Assembly (NCBI GenBank): GCA_900314755.1
Contig: OMWH01000008.1
Span: forward strand, 35,292-99,291
Source: an uncultured Prevotellaceae bacterium
Lineage (GTDB): Bacteria > Bacteroidota > Bacteroidia > Bacteroidales > Bacteroidaceae
Reading direction: 5' to 3'
Length of the DNA stretch: 64,000 bases
Positions within the stretch are counted from its first letter, which is position 1; each line of letters starts with the position of its first letter. Below are positions 27,664 through 36,910 of this stretch, piece after piece. Made by a program: the position numbers and the translations under genes. The notes under the pieces were generated by a model, which was not told where the DNA came from, made no database searches, and was given only the letters and a program-made list of their open reading frames with translations.

Positions 27664-28713
27664 ATGGAGAAAAAGGTCAGATTCGTGACGATGGGTGAGA
27701 TCATGCTGCGCATGACACGTCCCGATTACCAGCGTATCATACAAGGTAATAAGATTGACGGATTCTATGGAGGCAGTGAGGCGAATGTAGCTGTATCACT
27801 GGCTATGATGGGGGATGACGTGCAGTATGTGACTCGCCTGCCTAACAATATGCTGGGAGTGGCTTGCCGTAATGAACTGAGACGCTATCAGGTGGGTACC
27901 GACCATATCATCTGGGGTGGTTCCCGTGTGGGAAAATATTTCTATGAACAAGCCGCATCGCTCCGTGGTTCAAGTATCGCCTATGACAGGGAGCGCTCAT
28001 CCATGATGACCCTGCATCCACATATGATTGATTGGAAAGAGATACTGAAAGAGGCGGATGTGTTCCATTGGACAGGTATCACCTGTGGACTGTCAGAAGG
28101 TGCCAGCGACGCGACCTTTGACGGACTGGACCAGGCATTGCGACAAGGTATGTCTATCTCCTGTGATATCAACTATCGTAAAAACCTTTGGAAATACGGA
28201 CAAGAGGCTCGTGACGTTCTGCTCCCTGCACTCAAGGCGAGCCATATTATTTTTGGCGACACAGGAGAATGGAAACTCATAACGGGGATGACTCCCCCAC
28301 CCTTTGACGCGAAAGATGCTTCCTATGAGATGGACTGGAATGCTTACAAGGAATATTTCGACCGTACGCAGGAGATGCTACCCAAAGGCAGGTGTTTCAT
28401 CATGGGTATCCGTAATGTTGTATCGGCAAGTCATCATCTGTTGACTGGTGTGCTGTATGCAGATGGAGAACTATACCATACCGGTATTGTGGATATCAAC
28501 CCCGTATTAGACCCTATGGGTGTAGGAGATGCCTTTATCGCTGCCTACCTGCATGCCCATTTCCGTTGGCAAGGCGAGCATCAGAAGCAGTTAAACTATG
28601 CGCTAACTGCCTCTGCCATGAAGAATACCATCATGGGCGACTTCAACCTCCTGACTGAAGAGGAGGTGCTTGACACAATGGAGGTTATTCTCGGCGATTA
28701 TCTTCCTCAATAA
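27664..28713 (+). CDS. PfkB-family sugar kinase, 2-keto-3-deoxygluconate kinase-like
   Basis: 349 residues of ribokinase fold with GGSEANVAVSLAMMG near the N terminus (sugar site) and DPMGVGDAFIAAYLHA (catalytic Asp, anion hole). The long insert around residues 200-240 and overall shape fit KdgK, which phosphorylates KDG in uronate degradation; no kdgA aldolase is adjacent. The 3' end overlaps the convergent SH3-domain gene by 29 nt. Confidence 0.8.
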   Translation: MEKKVRFVTMGEIMLRMTRPDYQRIIQGNKIDGFYGGSEANVAVSLAMMGDDVQYVTRLPNNMLGVACRNELRRYQVGTDHIIWGGSRVGKYFYEQAASLRGSSIAYDRERSSMMTLHPHMIDWKEILKEADVFHWTGITCGLSEGASDATFDGLDQALRQGMSISCDINYRKNLWKYGQEARDVLLPALKASHIIFGDTGEWKLITGMTPPPFDAKDASYEMDWNAYKEYFDRTQEMLPKGRCFIMGIRNVVSASHHLLTGVLYADGELYHTGIVDINPVLDPMGVGDAFIAAYLHAHFRWQGEHQKQLNYALTASAMKNTIMGDFNLLTEEEVLDTMEVILGDYLPQ

Positions 28714-29212
28714 CGTCATCCTTATTGATGAAGAGATAGTCATGACCTGTCTTGAGGACATAGTAACCATCCTTAAGCAGTTCATAATCGTCTGCAAGGA
28801 CAGTACCCTTGCGGATAGTTCCATAAGGAAGATACTTAGGACCATCATCTGCATAGTTGTCGGTGTATAAGGGGGTTGGCTGTTTCTTAGCAACAAGCCT
28901 GGTCTTACCCTCACCGGTATACCAGGACTGATAACCTAAATACTTATTATATACCCATCCTACAATATTATCGACAACGATCTTGCTCCATCGCTCACCT
29001 GACTCCAAGAGGATGCCACGCCCCAGCCCATGAAAACACATAGGCAGTGTTGTCAGTATCTTCCCCTTGCTGGAGGGTTTTTCACGGACATTCAGGAATC
29101 CGTCGTCACTAATGGCAAAGACCACCGTCAGTTCACCAGGTGTAACAGTTTTCTGAGCATACAACAAATGGCATGTCAAAAACAGGGCAAAAGAAAAGAT
29201 GATTCGTCTCAT
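28685..29212 (-). CDS. Secreted SH3-domain protein
   Basis: 175 residues. A signal peptide (IIFSFALFLTCHLLYAQ) is followed by a bacterial SH3-like domain (DDGFLNVREKPSSKGKILTTL ... VGWVYNKYLGY). A second, weaker beta-rich half ends in acidic residues. Such domains usually bind cell-wall or other ligands in the periplasm. It has its own promoter, part of the divergent pair at 29241-29309. Confidence 0.7.
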   Translation of the reverse strand: MRRIIFSFALFLTCHLLYAQKTVTPGELTVVFAISDDGFLNVREKPSSKGKILTTLPMCFHGLGRGILLESGERWSKIVVDNIVGWVYNKYLGYQSWYTGEGKTRLVAKKQPTPLYTDNYADDGPKYLPYGTIRKGTVLADDYELLKDGYYVLKTGHDYLFINKDDVIEEDNRRE

Positions 29213-29236
29213 TTACGTTTAAGATTTAGTATTGAC

Positions 29237-29309
29237 GTTGCAAATATAGATAATTGCGACGAATTTTCCAAAATAAATTTGGACTTTATTAATATATTTT
29301 GTAATTTTA
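29237..29309. promoter_or_regulatory. Divergent promoter pair, SH3 gene / GNAT gene
   Basis: Minus: TTTG-N20-TATATTTG (-7 at 29241-29248). Plus: TTTG-N20-TAATTTTA (-7 at 29302-29309, last base off consensus). Both -33 boxes come from the single element CCAAAATAAATTTGG at 29268-29282. Confidence 0.78.
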
Positions 29310-29315
29310 CACCCC

Positions 29316-30299
29316 ATGAGAGAATTAAAAGTCACTATCTACGAGCACACCAGAGAATTGCCGACCATCATGGAAGGTAATTATTTCCACAGTCTGGAAC
29401 TGATGGAACTGTGTGAGCGTACACCTCGTCAGAGACCTTTGATGGCAGTGGTGTCTGATTCTGAAGGGAAAGTAGTGGCTCACATGTTGGCAATAGTATA
29501 TTATCGTCGCACATGGCTACCACCTTTTTTATATATAAATGTCCGGGTAATGGGAGAAGGTGTCTATCATATGAAAGACGATGAGCTTAATGAGCAGCTG
29601 CTGTTCGGACTGATGGCAGAGGCTATCACTGAGCGTATGCAAAACCGGGCGTTGTATATCGAGTTCAGCCATCTCTCACAGAAGATGTTCGGCTATAAGG
29701 AGCTTAAGCGCATGGGATTCTTCCATGTGAAATGGATGAATATCCATAACTCCTTACATTCAAGGACACCCGAGGAGCGTATCACTGACAGGCAGATGAG
29801 ACGCATTGAACTGGCAAAGGAACGTGGTGCCATTACAAAACTGGTGGAGACGGAAGATGAATTCAAAGCTTTCTCAAAACTATTACGAAGACATAACTGG
29901 TTAAAACCCCGACGTTACCTGCCGGTAGATGAATTCTTCCGAGGTATGATGAAGAGCCAGCGTTGCCGTCTGTTCATCACCACATTCCATGAGAAAGTAA
30001 TCGGCTGTTGCGCCTGTGTTTATTCTGATGGTGACCTATACCTTTGGTATTCTGCCTCACGAAGGAAAAGTTTTGCACCTCTGCACCCCAACGCAGTCAC
30101 GATATGGAACGCTATCAAGCATGCCCATCAGGAAGGCATGCAACATTTCCGCTTCATTGATGTAGGACTACCCTTCCGTCGTAATCCCTATCGTGACTTT
30201 ATCCTCAGTTTCGGAGGTAAGGAGGTAACTGGTTTCCGTTGGTTCCGCATCAGTATCCGCTGGGTGAACGCTCTTGCCTCATGGTTATGGAGGGAGTGA
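29316..30299 (+). CDS. GNAT/FemAB-like acyltransferase
   Basis: 327 residues. The C-terminal half has a FemAB/BioF2-like GNAT appearance: CRLFITTFHEKVIGCCACVYSDGDLYLWYSAS and a following FIDVGLPFRRNPYRDF. Members add amino acids or acyl groups to cell-envelope precursors; the substrate is unknown. The ATG is only 6 nt after the -7 box, so the transcript would be almost leaderless. The TonB receptor gene follows at 36 nt without a visible promoter. Confidence 0.7.
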   Translation: MRELKVTIYEHTRELPTIMEGNYFHSLELMELCERTPRQRPLMAVVSDSEGKVVAHMLAIVYYRRTWLPPFLYINVRVMGEGVYHMKDDELNEQLLFGLMAEAITERMQNRALYIEFSHLSQKMFGYKELKRMGFFHVKWMNIHNSLHSRTPEERITDRQMRRIELAKERGAITKLVETEDEFKAFSKLLRRHNWLKPRRYLPVDEFFRGMMKSQRCRLFITTFHEKVIGCCACVYSDGDLYLWYSASRRKSFAPLHPNAVTIWNAIKHAHQEGMQHFRFIDVGLPFRRNPYRDFILSFGGKEVTGFRWFRISIRWVNALASWLWRE

Positions 30300-30335
30300 T
30301 GAAATAAATCCTTAAACTTTACGTTATATAGGAGT

Positions 30336-32717
30336 ATGAGTCGACAATTTCATATTCTGACATTTGGTCTGCTGCTTTTAGGCAGTATGATGTTACATGC
30401 ACAGTCGTTCACGCTCTCCGGAGTCGTCAGCGATGAGGAAGGGAATGCTATTGAGCTAGCCACGGTGAGTTGTCTTGAACAAGGTGCCGTGACAGTTGCA
30501 AACTTAAAAGGTGAATACTCCTTGAACCTGAAGTCGGCAGACTCAGTGGTGGTGAAGTTCTCCATGGTCGGTTTCCAGACACGTACACGAGTGCTCCGCA
30601 ACCCTAAAGGGAAACAGCGTCTGATGATCACGCTCTATCCCATGAAAGAGCTCGATGAGGTGGTGGTGACAGAGAAACGCCGACAGACAACAGGTACAGA
30701 GCAGCTGGACGTGAAGAATATAAGGAACACCCCTTCGACAACCGGCAATGCCGTAGAGGAACTTGTCCAGCAGCAGGCAGGTGTGTCAACGCATAACGAG
30801 TTGTCTAGCCAATATAATGTAAGAGGTGGTTCCTTCGATGAGAACTCTGTCTATATCAATGGTACTGAGGTATACCGTCCTTTGCTCATCCGCAGTGGTC
30901 AGCAGGAAGGTCTTAGTGTCATCAACAGTGACATGGTGGAGAAGATCGGTTTCTCATCTGGTGGCTTTGAGGCAAAATATGGCGACAAGATGGCGAGTGC
31001 ATTGGATATTCAGTATCGTAAGCCCACCAGACTGGAAGGCAATATCCAGGCATCCCTTTTGGGGGGAAGTATCTTCGTTGGCTATGGAAACAAGAAGTTT
31101 TCCATGAGCCATGGGGTACGTTATAAGACTAACCGCTACCTGCTGGGCTCACTGGAGACAAAAGGTGAGTATAAGCCGAACTTCCTGGACTATCAGACCT
31201 ATATCACCTGGAGTCCTAATAAACGGTGGGACCTGGAGGTGATTGGAAATATCTCAGAGAACCACTATAACTTCTCACCCAGTGACCGTGAGACATCTTT
31301 CGGAACAATGGAAGACGTGAAATCTTTCAAGGTTTATTTTGATGGACAGGAAAAAGATATCTTCCGCACCTTATTCGGCAGCGCTGCCATCACCTATCAT
31401 CCTACGGAGAAGACACACGTGAAGTTACAAGCTGCTGCCTTCCACACCAAAGAACAAGAGACCTATGACATTCAGGGACAATATTGGCTGGATGACACAC
31501 AGACTTCGGAGAACCTGGGGGTGGGAACCTATATGGAACATGCCCGCAACTATCTCACAGCGAATGTGGCAAGTGCTAAGCTGACAGTCAACCACAAAGC
31601 GAAACGCCATGATATAGAAGGTGGGTTCACCATGAAATGGGAAGAGATAGAGGAGAACGCACGAGAGTATGAAATGCGTGACTCCAGTGGTTACAGTATT
31701 CCTCATACTGGCAACCGGCTGGACATGATCTATTCCCTTGCTTCCAAGAACAAGATATCGTCTACCAGACTAGAGGCTTACTTACAGGACACTTACCGTT
31801 TCCAGACGGGGAATGCAGAGAAGCCCAATCTGTGGACATTGAACATGGGTGTCAGACTGGCAAACTGGAGCTATAATAAAGAGACAATCATCTCTCCTCG
31901 TATTTCTTTGGCGATGATTCCCGGCTTCAACGAGGATATGACTTTCCGCCTGTCAACGGGTCTGTATTACCAAGCGCCTTTCTACAAAGAACTGCGTGAT
32001 ACGACCACCATTAACGGCAGGACAATCGTCACCTTGAACAATGACATCAAGAGTCAGCGGTCTATCCACATCGTAGGAGCCTTCGACTACCGCTTCCGTA
32101 TGGCAAACCGCCCCTTCCGCTTTACGGCAGAGGCATATTATAAGATACTGAGTAACCTGGTCCCATACAACGTACAGAACATGAAGGTTGTCTATTATGG
32201 AGAGAACAAGGCGAAAGGCTATGCGGCAGGACTTGACCTGAAGCTGTATGGTGAGTTTGTGCCAGGAACAGACTCCTGGCTGACTTTCTCCATCATGAGT
32301 ACCCGCCAGAAGATCAATGGGGTAAGTATCCCATTGCCCACTGACCAGCGATGGGGTGTCAACCTGCACTTCACCGACTATTTCCCTGGCACTGAACGCT
32401 GGAAGATGACACTGCGACTCGCTTTTGCCGACGGACTGCCCTTCGGTGCTCCCCACCGAGGACTGGAGTATCAGCAGTTCCGTGCTCCTGCCTACAAACG
32501 TGCGGATATTGGCATGAGTTTCCTTGCCTACCGTCATGAGAATCGCTCAAATTTCGGACTGCGCCGTATCTGGCTCAGTGTGGAAGGACTCAATATCTTT
32601 GGAATTTCCAATGTCAACAGCTACTACTGGGTGACTGACGTGACCAACCAGCAATATGCTGTTCCTAATTATCTCACAGGCAGACAAATCAATGGAAAAG
32701 TGATAGTTGAGTTTTAA
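30336..32717 (+). CDS. TonB-dependent receptor with carboxypeptidase-like N-terminal domain
   Basis: 793 residues. Signal peptide (LLLLGSMMLHAQ), a CarboxypepD_reg-like domain (FTLSGVVSDEEGNAIELATV), a TonB box (LDEVVVTEK), a plug domain (AVEELVQQQAGVSTHNELSS, YNVRGGSFDENSVYINGTEV) and a beta barrel ending in GKVIVEF. No SusD partner follows, so it is a stand-alone receptor rather than a SusCD glycan system. Substrate unknown. Probably co-transcribed with the GNAT gene. Confidence 0.9.
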   Translation: MSRQFHILTFGLLLLGSMMLHAQSFTLSGVVSDEEGNAIELATVSCLEQGAVTVANLKGEYSLNLKSADSVVVKFSMVGFQTRTRVLRNPKGKQRLMITLYPMKELDEVVVTEKRRQTTGTEQLDVKNIRNTPSTTGNAVEELVQQQAGVSTHNELSSQYNVRGGSFDENSVYINGTEVYRPLLIRSGQQEGLSVINSDMVEKIGFSSGGFEAKYGDKMASALDIQYRKPTRLEGNIQASLLGGSIFVGYGNKKFSMSHGVRYKTNRYLLGSLETKGEYKPNFLDYQTYITWSPNKRWDLEVIGNISENHYNFSPSDRETSFGTMEDVKSFKVYFDGQEKDIFRTLFGSAAITYHPTEKTHVKLQAAAFHTKEQETYDIQGQYWLDDTQTSENLGVGTYMEHARNYLTANVASAKLTVNHKAKRHDIEGGFTMKWEEIEENAREYEMRDSSGYSIPHTGNRLDMIYSLASKNKISSTRLEAYLQDTYRFQTGNAEKPNLWTLNMGVRLANWSYNKETIISPRISLAMIPGFNEDMTFRLSTGLYYQAPFYKELRDTTTINGRTIVTLNNDIKSQRSIHIVGAFDYRFRMANRPFRFTAEAYYKILSNLVPYNVQNMKVVYYGENKAKGYAAGLDLKLYGEFVPGTDSWLTFSIMSTRQKINGVSIPLPTDQRWGVNLHFTDYFPGTERWKMTLRLAFADGLPFGAPHRGLEYQQFRAPAYKRADIGMSFLAYRHENRSNFGLRRIWLSVEGLNIFGISNVNSYYWVTDVTNQQYAVPNYLTGRQINGKVIVEF

Positions 32718-32765
32718 TTAGCGTTAATTATCAACACTAGATGCACTGTTTTCAATTAAAAGTTG

Positions 32766-32773
32766 TACCTTTG
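32766..32773 (+). promoter_or_regulatory. -7 box for methylmalonyl-CoA operon
   Basis: TACCTTTG followed by CACC, 33 nt before the epimerase ATG. The -33 region is not a clear TTTG. Confidence 0.7.
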
Positions 32774-32806
32774 CACCTTAGTAATTTAAAACTCAATTTT
32801 TACAAT

Positions 32807-33211
32807 ATGAAGATTTCACACATTGAACATCTGGGCATCGCCGTCCAGAGTATTGAAGAAAGCCTGCCATTCTTTGAGAATGTGCTGGGACTGAAATGTT
32901 ATGCCGTTGAAACGGTTGAGGATCAGAAAGTAAAGACCGCCTTCCTGAAATGCGGTGAAGTTAAGTTGGAACTGCTGGAGCCCACATCGCCTGAGAGCAC
33001 TATCCAGAAATGGATTGACAAAGGCAATAAAGGTGTGCACCATGTTGCATTCTGCATCGAGGATGGCGTCGCTAATGCTCTTGCTGAGGTCAGTGAGAAG
33101 GGTGTCCGTCTCATCGACGAGAAGCCTCGTAAGGGTGCCGAGAACCTGAACATTGCTTTCCTGCATCCCAAATCAACAGCAGGTGTACTGACAGAACTTT
33201 GCGAACATTAA
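32807..33211 (+). CDS. mce: Methylmalonyl-CoA epimerase
   Basis: 134 residues from the ATG at 32807; an in-frame upstream start is ruled out by the promoter at 32766. Vicinal-oxygen-chelate fold: HIEHLGIAVQSIEESLPFFEN, LELLEPTSPES and GVHHVAFCIEDG supply the metal ligands. It interconverts (2R)- and (2S)-methylmalonyl-CoA in the succinate-propionate route, which depends on B12 through methylmalonyl-CoA mutase. First gene of the decarboxylase cluster. Confidence 0.93.
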   Translation: MKISHIEHLGIAVQSIEESLPFFENVLGLKCYAVETVEDQKVKTAFLKCGEVKLELLEPTSPESTIQKWIDKGNKGVHHVAFCIEDGVANALAEVSEKGVRLIDEKPRKGAENLNIAFLHPKSTAGVLTELCEH

Positions 33212-33231
33212 TATAGGAAAAGAAATAAATT

Positions 33232-34797
33232 ATGTCAAAACAATTAGAGAAAATCAAGCAGCTGATTGAGAAGCGCGAGCAAGCTCGTCTGGGTGGTGGT
33301 GAGAAAGCTATCCAAAAGCAGCACGACAAAGGTAAGTATACAGCCCGTGAGCGCATTGAGATGCTGCTCGACAAAGGCTCATTTGAGGAATATGACATGT
33401 TCAAGGAACATCGTTGCCATAACTTCGGTATGGAGAAGAAGCAGTTCCTTGGCGATGGCGTTGTAGCTGGTAGCGGTACTATCGACGGACGCCTGGTATT
33501 CATCTTCGCACAGGATTTCACCGTTCATGCAGGCTCTCTCTCTGAGACGATGAGTCAGAAAATCTGTAAGGTGATGGATATGGCGATGAAGATGGGAGCC
33601 CCCGTCATTGGTATCAATGACTCAGGTGGTGCCCGTATTCAGGAAGGTATCAACGCATTAGCTGGATATGCTGAGATTTTTGAGCGTAATATTCTTGCCT
33701 CTGGTGTGATTCCCCAGATTTCCGGTATCTTCGGTCCATGCGCAGGTGGTGCCGTATACTCCCCTGCCCTCACCGACTTTACCCTGATGATGGAGGGAAC
33801 ATCATATATGTTCCTGACAGGTCCGAAAGTGGTGAAGACCGTTACTGGTGAGGATATCGACCAGGAGCATCTGGGTGGTGCCAGTGTTCATGCCTCAAAG
33901 AGTGGTGTGACACATTTCACTGCCAAGACAGAGGAAGAGGCTGTTGAGATGCTGAAGACCTTGCTGAGCTATATTCCTTCCAACAATATGGAACTGGCTC
34001 CCCGCAAGCAATGCACCGACCCCATTGACCGCCTGGAGGATTCCCTGAATGAGATTATTCCTGAGAACCCCAATGAGGCTTACGATATGTATAAGGTCAT
34101 CAGTGCCATCGTTGACGATAATGAGTTCTTTGAGGTACAGCCTAAGTTCGCTAAGAACATCATCGTAGGTTTTGCACGTTTTAACGGTCAGAGCGTAGGT
34201 ATCGTTGCTAACCAGCCTTCTTGCTATGCTGGTGTTCTCGACGTGAACGCCTCTCGTAAGGGTGCCCGTTTCGTCCGTTTCTGCGATGCCTTCAATATTC
34301 CTATCGTTTCTCTGGTTGACGTACCTGGATTCCTTCCCGGTACAGGTCAGGAGTACAATGCCGTCATCCTGCACGGTGCACAGTTGCTGTATGCATACGG
34401 AGAGGCTACCGTCCCCAAGATTACCGTTACATTGCGTAAGTCATACGGTGGTTCTCACATCGTTATGGGTTCCAAGCAACTACATACCGACCTCAACTAT
34501 GCATGGCCTTCCGCAGAGATTGCTGTGATGGGTGCCTCAGGTGCTGCCGCAGTGCTCTATGCCAAGGAAGCTAAAGCTAAGAAAGAGGCTGGTGAGGATG
34601 TTAAGGCATTTATCGCAGAGAAAGAGGAGGAATACAACGAGCTCTTTGCCAATCCCTATCAGGCTGCCAAGTACGGTTATATCGACGATGTCATCGAGCC
34701 ACGCAACACTCGTTTCCGCATCTGCCGTGCCCTTGCCCAACTCGCTACTAAGCGTGATGCTTTGCCTGCTAAGAAACATGGTAACATCCCGATGTAA
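33232..34797 (+). CDS. mmdA: Methylmalonyl-CoA decarboxylase / acyl-CoA carboxylase carboxyltransferase subunit
   Basis: 521 residues, full-length. Crotonase-like carboxyltransferase halves with [36 protein letters not shown] and [20 protein letters not shown]. It moves CO2 between methylmalonyl-CoA or propionyl-CoA and the biotin carrier. Operon with the epimerase and, after a 96-nt gap, the small OadG-like protein and the biotin carrier. A decarboxylase or carboxylase direction cannot be told from this subunit. Confidence 0.92.
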   Translation: MSKQLEKIKQLIEKREQARLGGGEKAIQKQHDKGKYTARERIEMLLDKGSFEEYDMFKEHRCHNFGMEKKQFLGDGVVAGSGTIDGRLVFIFAQDFTVHAGSLSETMSQKICKVMDMAMKMGAPVIGINDSGGARIQEGINALAGYAEIFERNILASGVIPQISGIFGPCAGGAVYSPALTDFTLMMEGTSYMFLTGPKVVKTVTGEDIDQEHLGGASVHASKSGVTHFTAKTEEEAVEMLKTLLSYIPSNNMELAPRKQCTDPIDRLEDSLNEIIPENPNEAYDMYKVISAIVDDNEFFEVQPKFAKNIIVGFARFNGQSVGIVANQPSCYAGVLDVNASRKGARFVRFCDAFNIPIVSLVDVPGFLPGTGQEYNAVILHGAQLLYAYGEATVPKITVTLRKSYGGSHIVMGSKQLHTDLNYAWPSAEIAVMGASGAAAVLYAKEAKAKKEAGEDVKAFIAEKEEEYNELFANPYQAAKYGYIDDVIEPRNTRFRICRALAQLATKRDALPAKKHGNIPM

Positions 34798-34807
34798 ATG
34801 AGTAATA

Positions 34808-34869
34808 GAGTAATGAGTAATTTGTCATGATGAAAGCTTCGGCAAAGTAATCAAAATTACTCATTACTC
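34808..34869. repeat. Intercistronic 16-bp inverted repeat
   Basis: GAGTAATGAGTAATTT (34808-34823) and its exact complement (34854-34869) flank a 30-nt loop, within a simple TAATGAG-type repeat tract between mmdA and the next small gene. It could stabilise or attenuate the operon mRNA. Confidence 0.75.
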
Positions 34870-34893
34870 ATTTCTAATTACTAATTTAAAGTT

Positions 34894-35043
34894 ATGAAGA
34901 ACGAAATTTATGCAGCCATAGCTCTGGCTCTTCATGAGTACAAGGGCAATAATGTCCATGACAAAGAGCCCGGAATCATCACTATCCAGGAGAAGAATAC
35001 TCAGTGGAATGGTTATGCTCAGACTATGACAGAACACCCATAA
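34894..35043 (+). CDS. Small OadG-like C-terminal-type protein
   Basis: 49 residues with EIYAAIALALHEYKGNNVHD, resembling the cytoplasmic C-terminal segment of OadG/MmdD-type gamma-delta subunits (AAI-ALH), and WNGYAQTM. The transmembrane anchor of OadG proteins is absent. Position between carboxyltransferase and biotin carrier supports a structural or assembly role in the complex. Assigned by similarity of a short motif and context only. Confidence 0.6.
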   Translation: MKNEIYAAIALALHEYKGNNVHDKEPGIITIQEKNTQWNGYAQTMTEHP

Positions 35044-35055
35044 AATAAAATCGTT

Positions 35056-35487
35056 ATGAAGAAAGAGTATAAGTATACTATCAATGGCAACAAATATGAA
35101 GTCGCTATCGGTGATATCATAGAGAACACCGCAACAGTCACTGTGAATGGTGAGGAGTATAAGGTGGAGATGGAGCCAGAACCTGTAGTGGAGAAGAAGG
35201 TCGTTGTACGTAAGCCTGTCGCTGTGGAAAGTACCGGAAGTACAGAAGCAGGATCTTCTGCCAAAGTAAATAGCAACAATGCTGTTAAGGCGCCACTGCC
35301 TGGTGTGATTACTGAGATCTGTGTCAATGAAGGCGACGAGGTGAAGGCTGGCGACACAGTAGTTGTATTGGAAGCTATGAAAATGGCTAATAATATCGAG
35401 GCTGAGAAAGATGGTAAGGTTACTGCCATCTGTGTAAAGCCTGGTCAGACCGTCATGGAAGACGACCCACTGGTTGTCATTGAGTAA
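35056..35487 (+). CDS. mmdC: Biotin carboxyl carrier protein of decarboxylase
   Basis: 143 residues. An N-terminal beta-rich region (YKYTINGNKYEVAIGDI) and an Ala/Ser/Val linker lead into a C-terminal biotinyl domain with the canonical VLEAMKMANNIEAEKDG; the Lys of AMKM carries biotin. Follows the small OadG-like gene by 12 nt and closes the operon: a terminator is found 23 nt after the stop. The Na+-pumping beta subunit (MmdB/OadB) usual at this place is missing. Confidence 0.9.
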   Translation: MKKEYKYTINGNKYEVAIGDIIENTATVTVNGEEYKVEMEPEPVVEKKVVVRKPVAVESTGSTEAGSSAKVNSNNAVKAPLPGVITEICVNEGDEVKAGDTVVVLEAMKMANNIEAEKDGKVTAICVKPGQTVMEDDPLVVIE

Positions 35488-35510
35488 ACGTCTTGACGTG
35501 ACAATAAGAT

Positions 35511-35538
35511 AAGAGGATGCGTTTGCATCCTCTTTTTT
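35511..35538 (+). terminator. Terminator of methylmalonyl-CoA operon
   Basis: Perfect 10-bp stem AAGAGGATGC / GCATCCTCTT with loop GTTT and a following T run. Confidence 0.88.
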
Positions 35539-35542
35539 CTTT

Positions 35543-35887
35543 CTACAGACGGTTACCTGCTTTCGGGAATATGACGGTAGGCTGGAACGTCTTAGCCTCC
35601 TCAAAATCCATCAAAGCATAGGAGATGATAATAACGGTATCACCTGGCAACACCTTGCGAGCGGCGGCACCATTCAGACAGATACAACCACTGCCCCGCT
35701 CGCCCTTGATGATATAGGTCTCAAAACGCTCTCCATTATTATTGTCCACGACCTGCACTTTCTCACCGGCAATGAGGTTAGCAGCATCCATCAAATCCTC
35801 GTCAATGGTGATGCTCCCCATATAATTGAGATTGGCTTCCGTAACCGTCACACAATGGAGCTTGGATTTCATCACTTCTATCATCAT
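35543..35887 (-). CDS. panD: Aspartate 1-decarboxylase proenzyme
   Basis: 114 residues, about normal for PanD. The self-cleavage site Gly-Ser is in [11 protein letters not shown]; cleavage creates the pyruvoyl group that decarboxylates aspartate to beta-alanine. It overlaps panC by 4 nt, forming a two-gene pantothenate operon transcribed toward the terminator region of the methylmalonyl-CoA genes. Confidence 0.94.
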   Translation of the reverse strand: MMIEVMKSKLHCVTVTEANLNYMGSITIDEDLMDAANLIAGEKVQVVDNNNGERFETYIIKGERGSGCICLNGAAARKVLPGDTVIIISYALMDFEEAKTFQPTVIFPKAGNRL

Positions 35888-36738
35888 GATTCCTTGTACT
35901 TAATGTGATCAATTAAACGAATAGGAGTCTTACCACAATAAACAGTAATACATCCAACAACGTATGGAGAGTCCTCCCAATCCTGAACATCCTGCAACGT
36001 ATTGCCATCAACAATGGAGAAATACTCCACGTCTAAGCCGTCCACACTATTGATGTCATTAACGACCTTGTCGTGAGTCTCCTTAACCGTGTGACTCTTA
36101 GCATATTTCAAGCTATCCTTCAATGCTTTATAGATAGTGGGGGCAATGGCTCTTTCCTCATCTGTCAACAAGGTGTTGCGTGAACTTTTGGCAAGTCCAT
36201 CCTTATCACGGATAATATCACACTCCACAATCTGAACATTTATTCCCAGATGACGGACCATTGCTTTCACAACAGCAATCTGCTGCCAGTCTTTCTCACC
36301 GAAATAAGCACGTGTAGGCTTCACGATATAGAACAGACGACTGACGACCTGACAGACACCATTGAAATGCCCGGGACGATGTGCACCCTCCATGACAGTA
36401 GACACGGGAGGATACTCAAACTGACGGGTATCAGGTGTCGGATACATCTCCTCCACAGAAGGAGCCAGCACATAATCCGCACCGCATTTTTCCAACAACT
36501 CACAGTCTGCCTCTAATGTGCGGGGATAGTTTTTAAGATCGTTCTTGTCATTGAACTGATTAGGGTTCACAAAAACAGAAACGACAGTTATACTATTCTC
36601 TTTTACACTACGTTTTACCAGAGAGGCATGCCCCTCATGCAGGGCGCCCATCGTTGGTACAAAACCAATTTCTTTTCCTTGTTTGCGATCCTCAAAAAGT
36701 TGGTTCTGAAGATCAACAATCCTATTGAATACTTTCAT
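35884..36738 (-). CDS. panC: Pantothenate synthetase
   Basis: 284 residues. ATP-binding motifs [12 protein letters not shown] (HxGH) and LAKSSRN (KMSKS-like) are clear. It joins pantoate to beta-alanine supplied by PanD. A weak -7 candidate (TTATTTTG on minus, 36772-36779) precedes it in a 172-nt intergenic region shared with the GT5 gene. Confidence 0.95.
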   Translation of the reverse strand: MKVFNRIVDLQNQLFEDRKQGKEIGFVPTMGALHEGHASLVKRSVKENSITVVSVFVNPNQFNDKNDLKNYPRTLEADCELLEKCGADYVLAPSVEEMYPTPDTRQFEYPPVSTVMEGAHRPGHFNGVCQVVSRLFYIVKPTRAYFGEKDWQQIAVVKAMVRHLGINVQIVECDIIRDKDGLAKSSRNTLLTDEERAIAPTIYKALKDSLKYAKSHTVKETHDKVVNDINSVDGLDVEYFSIVDGNTLQDVQDWEDSPYVVGCITVYCGKTPIRLIDHIKYKES

Positions 36739-36882
36739 CTTTTTCTTTTACTTGTATACAAACCGGGTGCAAAATAACAACATTTTTATCAAATAAGGAA
36801 AAAATATCGTGAAAATATGCCAAATTAGGGACTAAAAATCCTTAAATATGCACGATTCTGCGTTTTTGTGAATTATTTTTCG

Positions 36883-36890
36883 TACCTTTG
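36883..36890 (+). promoter_or_regulatory. -7 box for GT5-like gene
   Basis: TACCTTTG, 20 nt before the start codon at 36911. The 36739-36910 gap otherwise holds only AT-rich sequence and the weak panC promoter. Confidence 0.7.
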
Positions 36891-36910
36891 CACTGATAAA
36901 TTATACCGAT

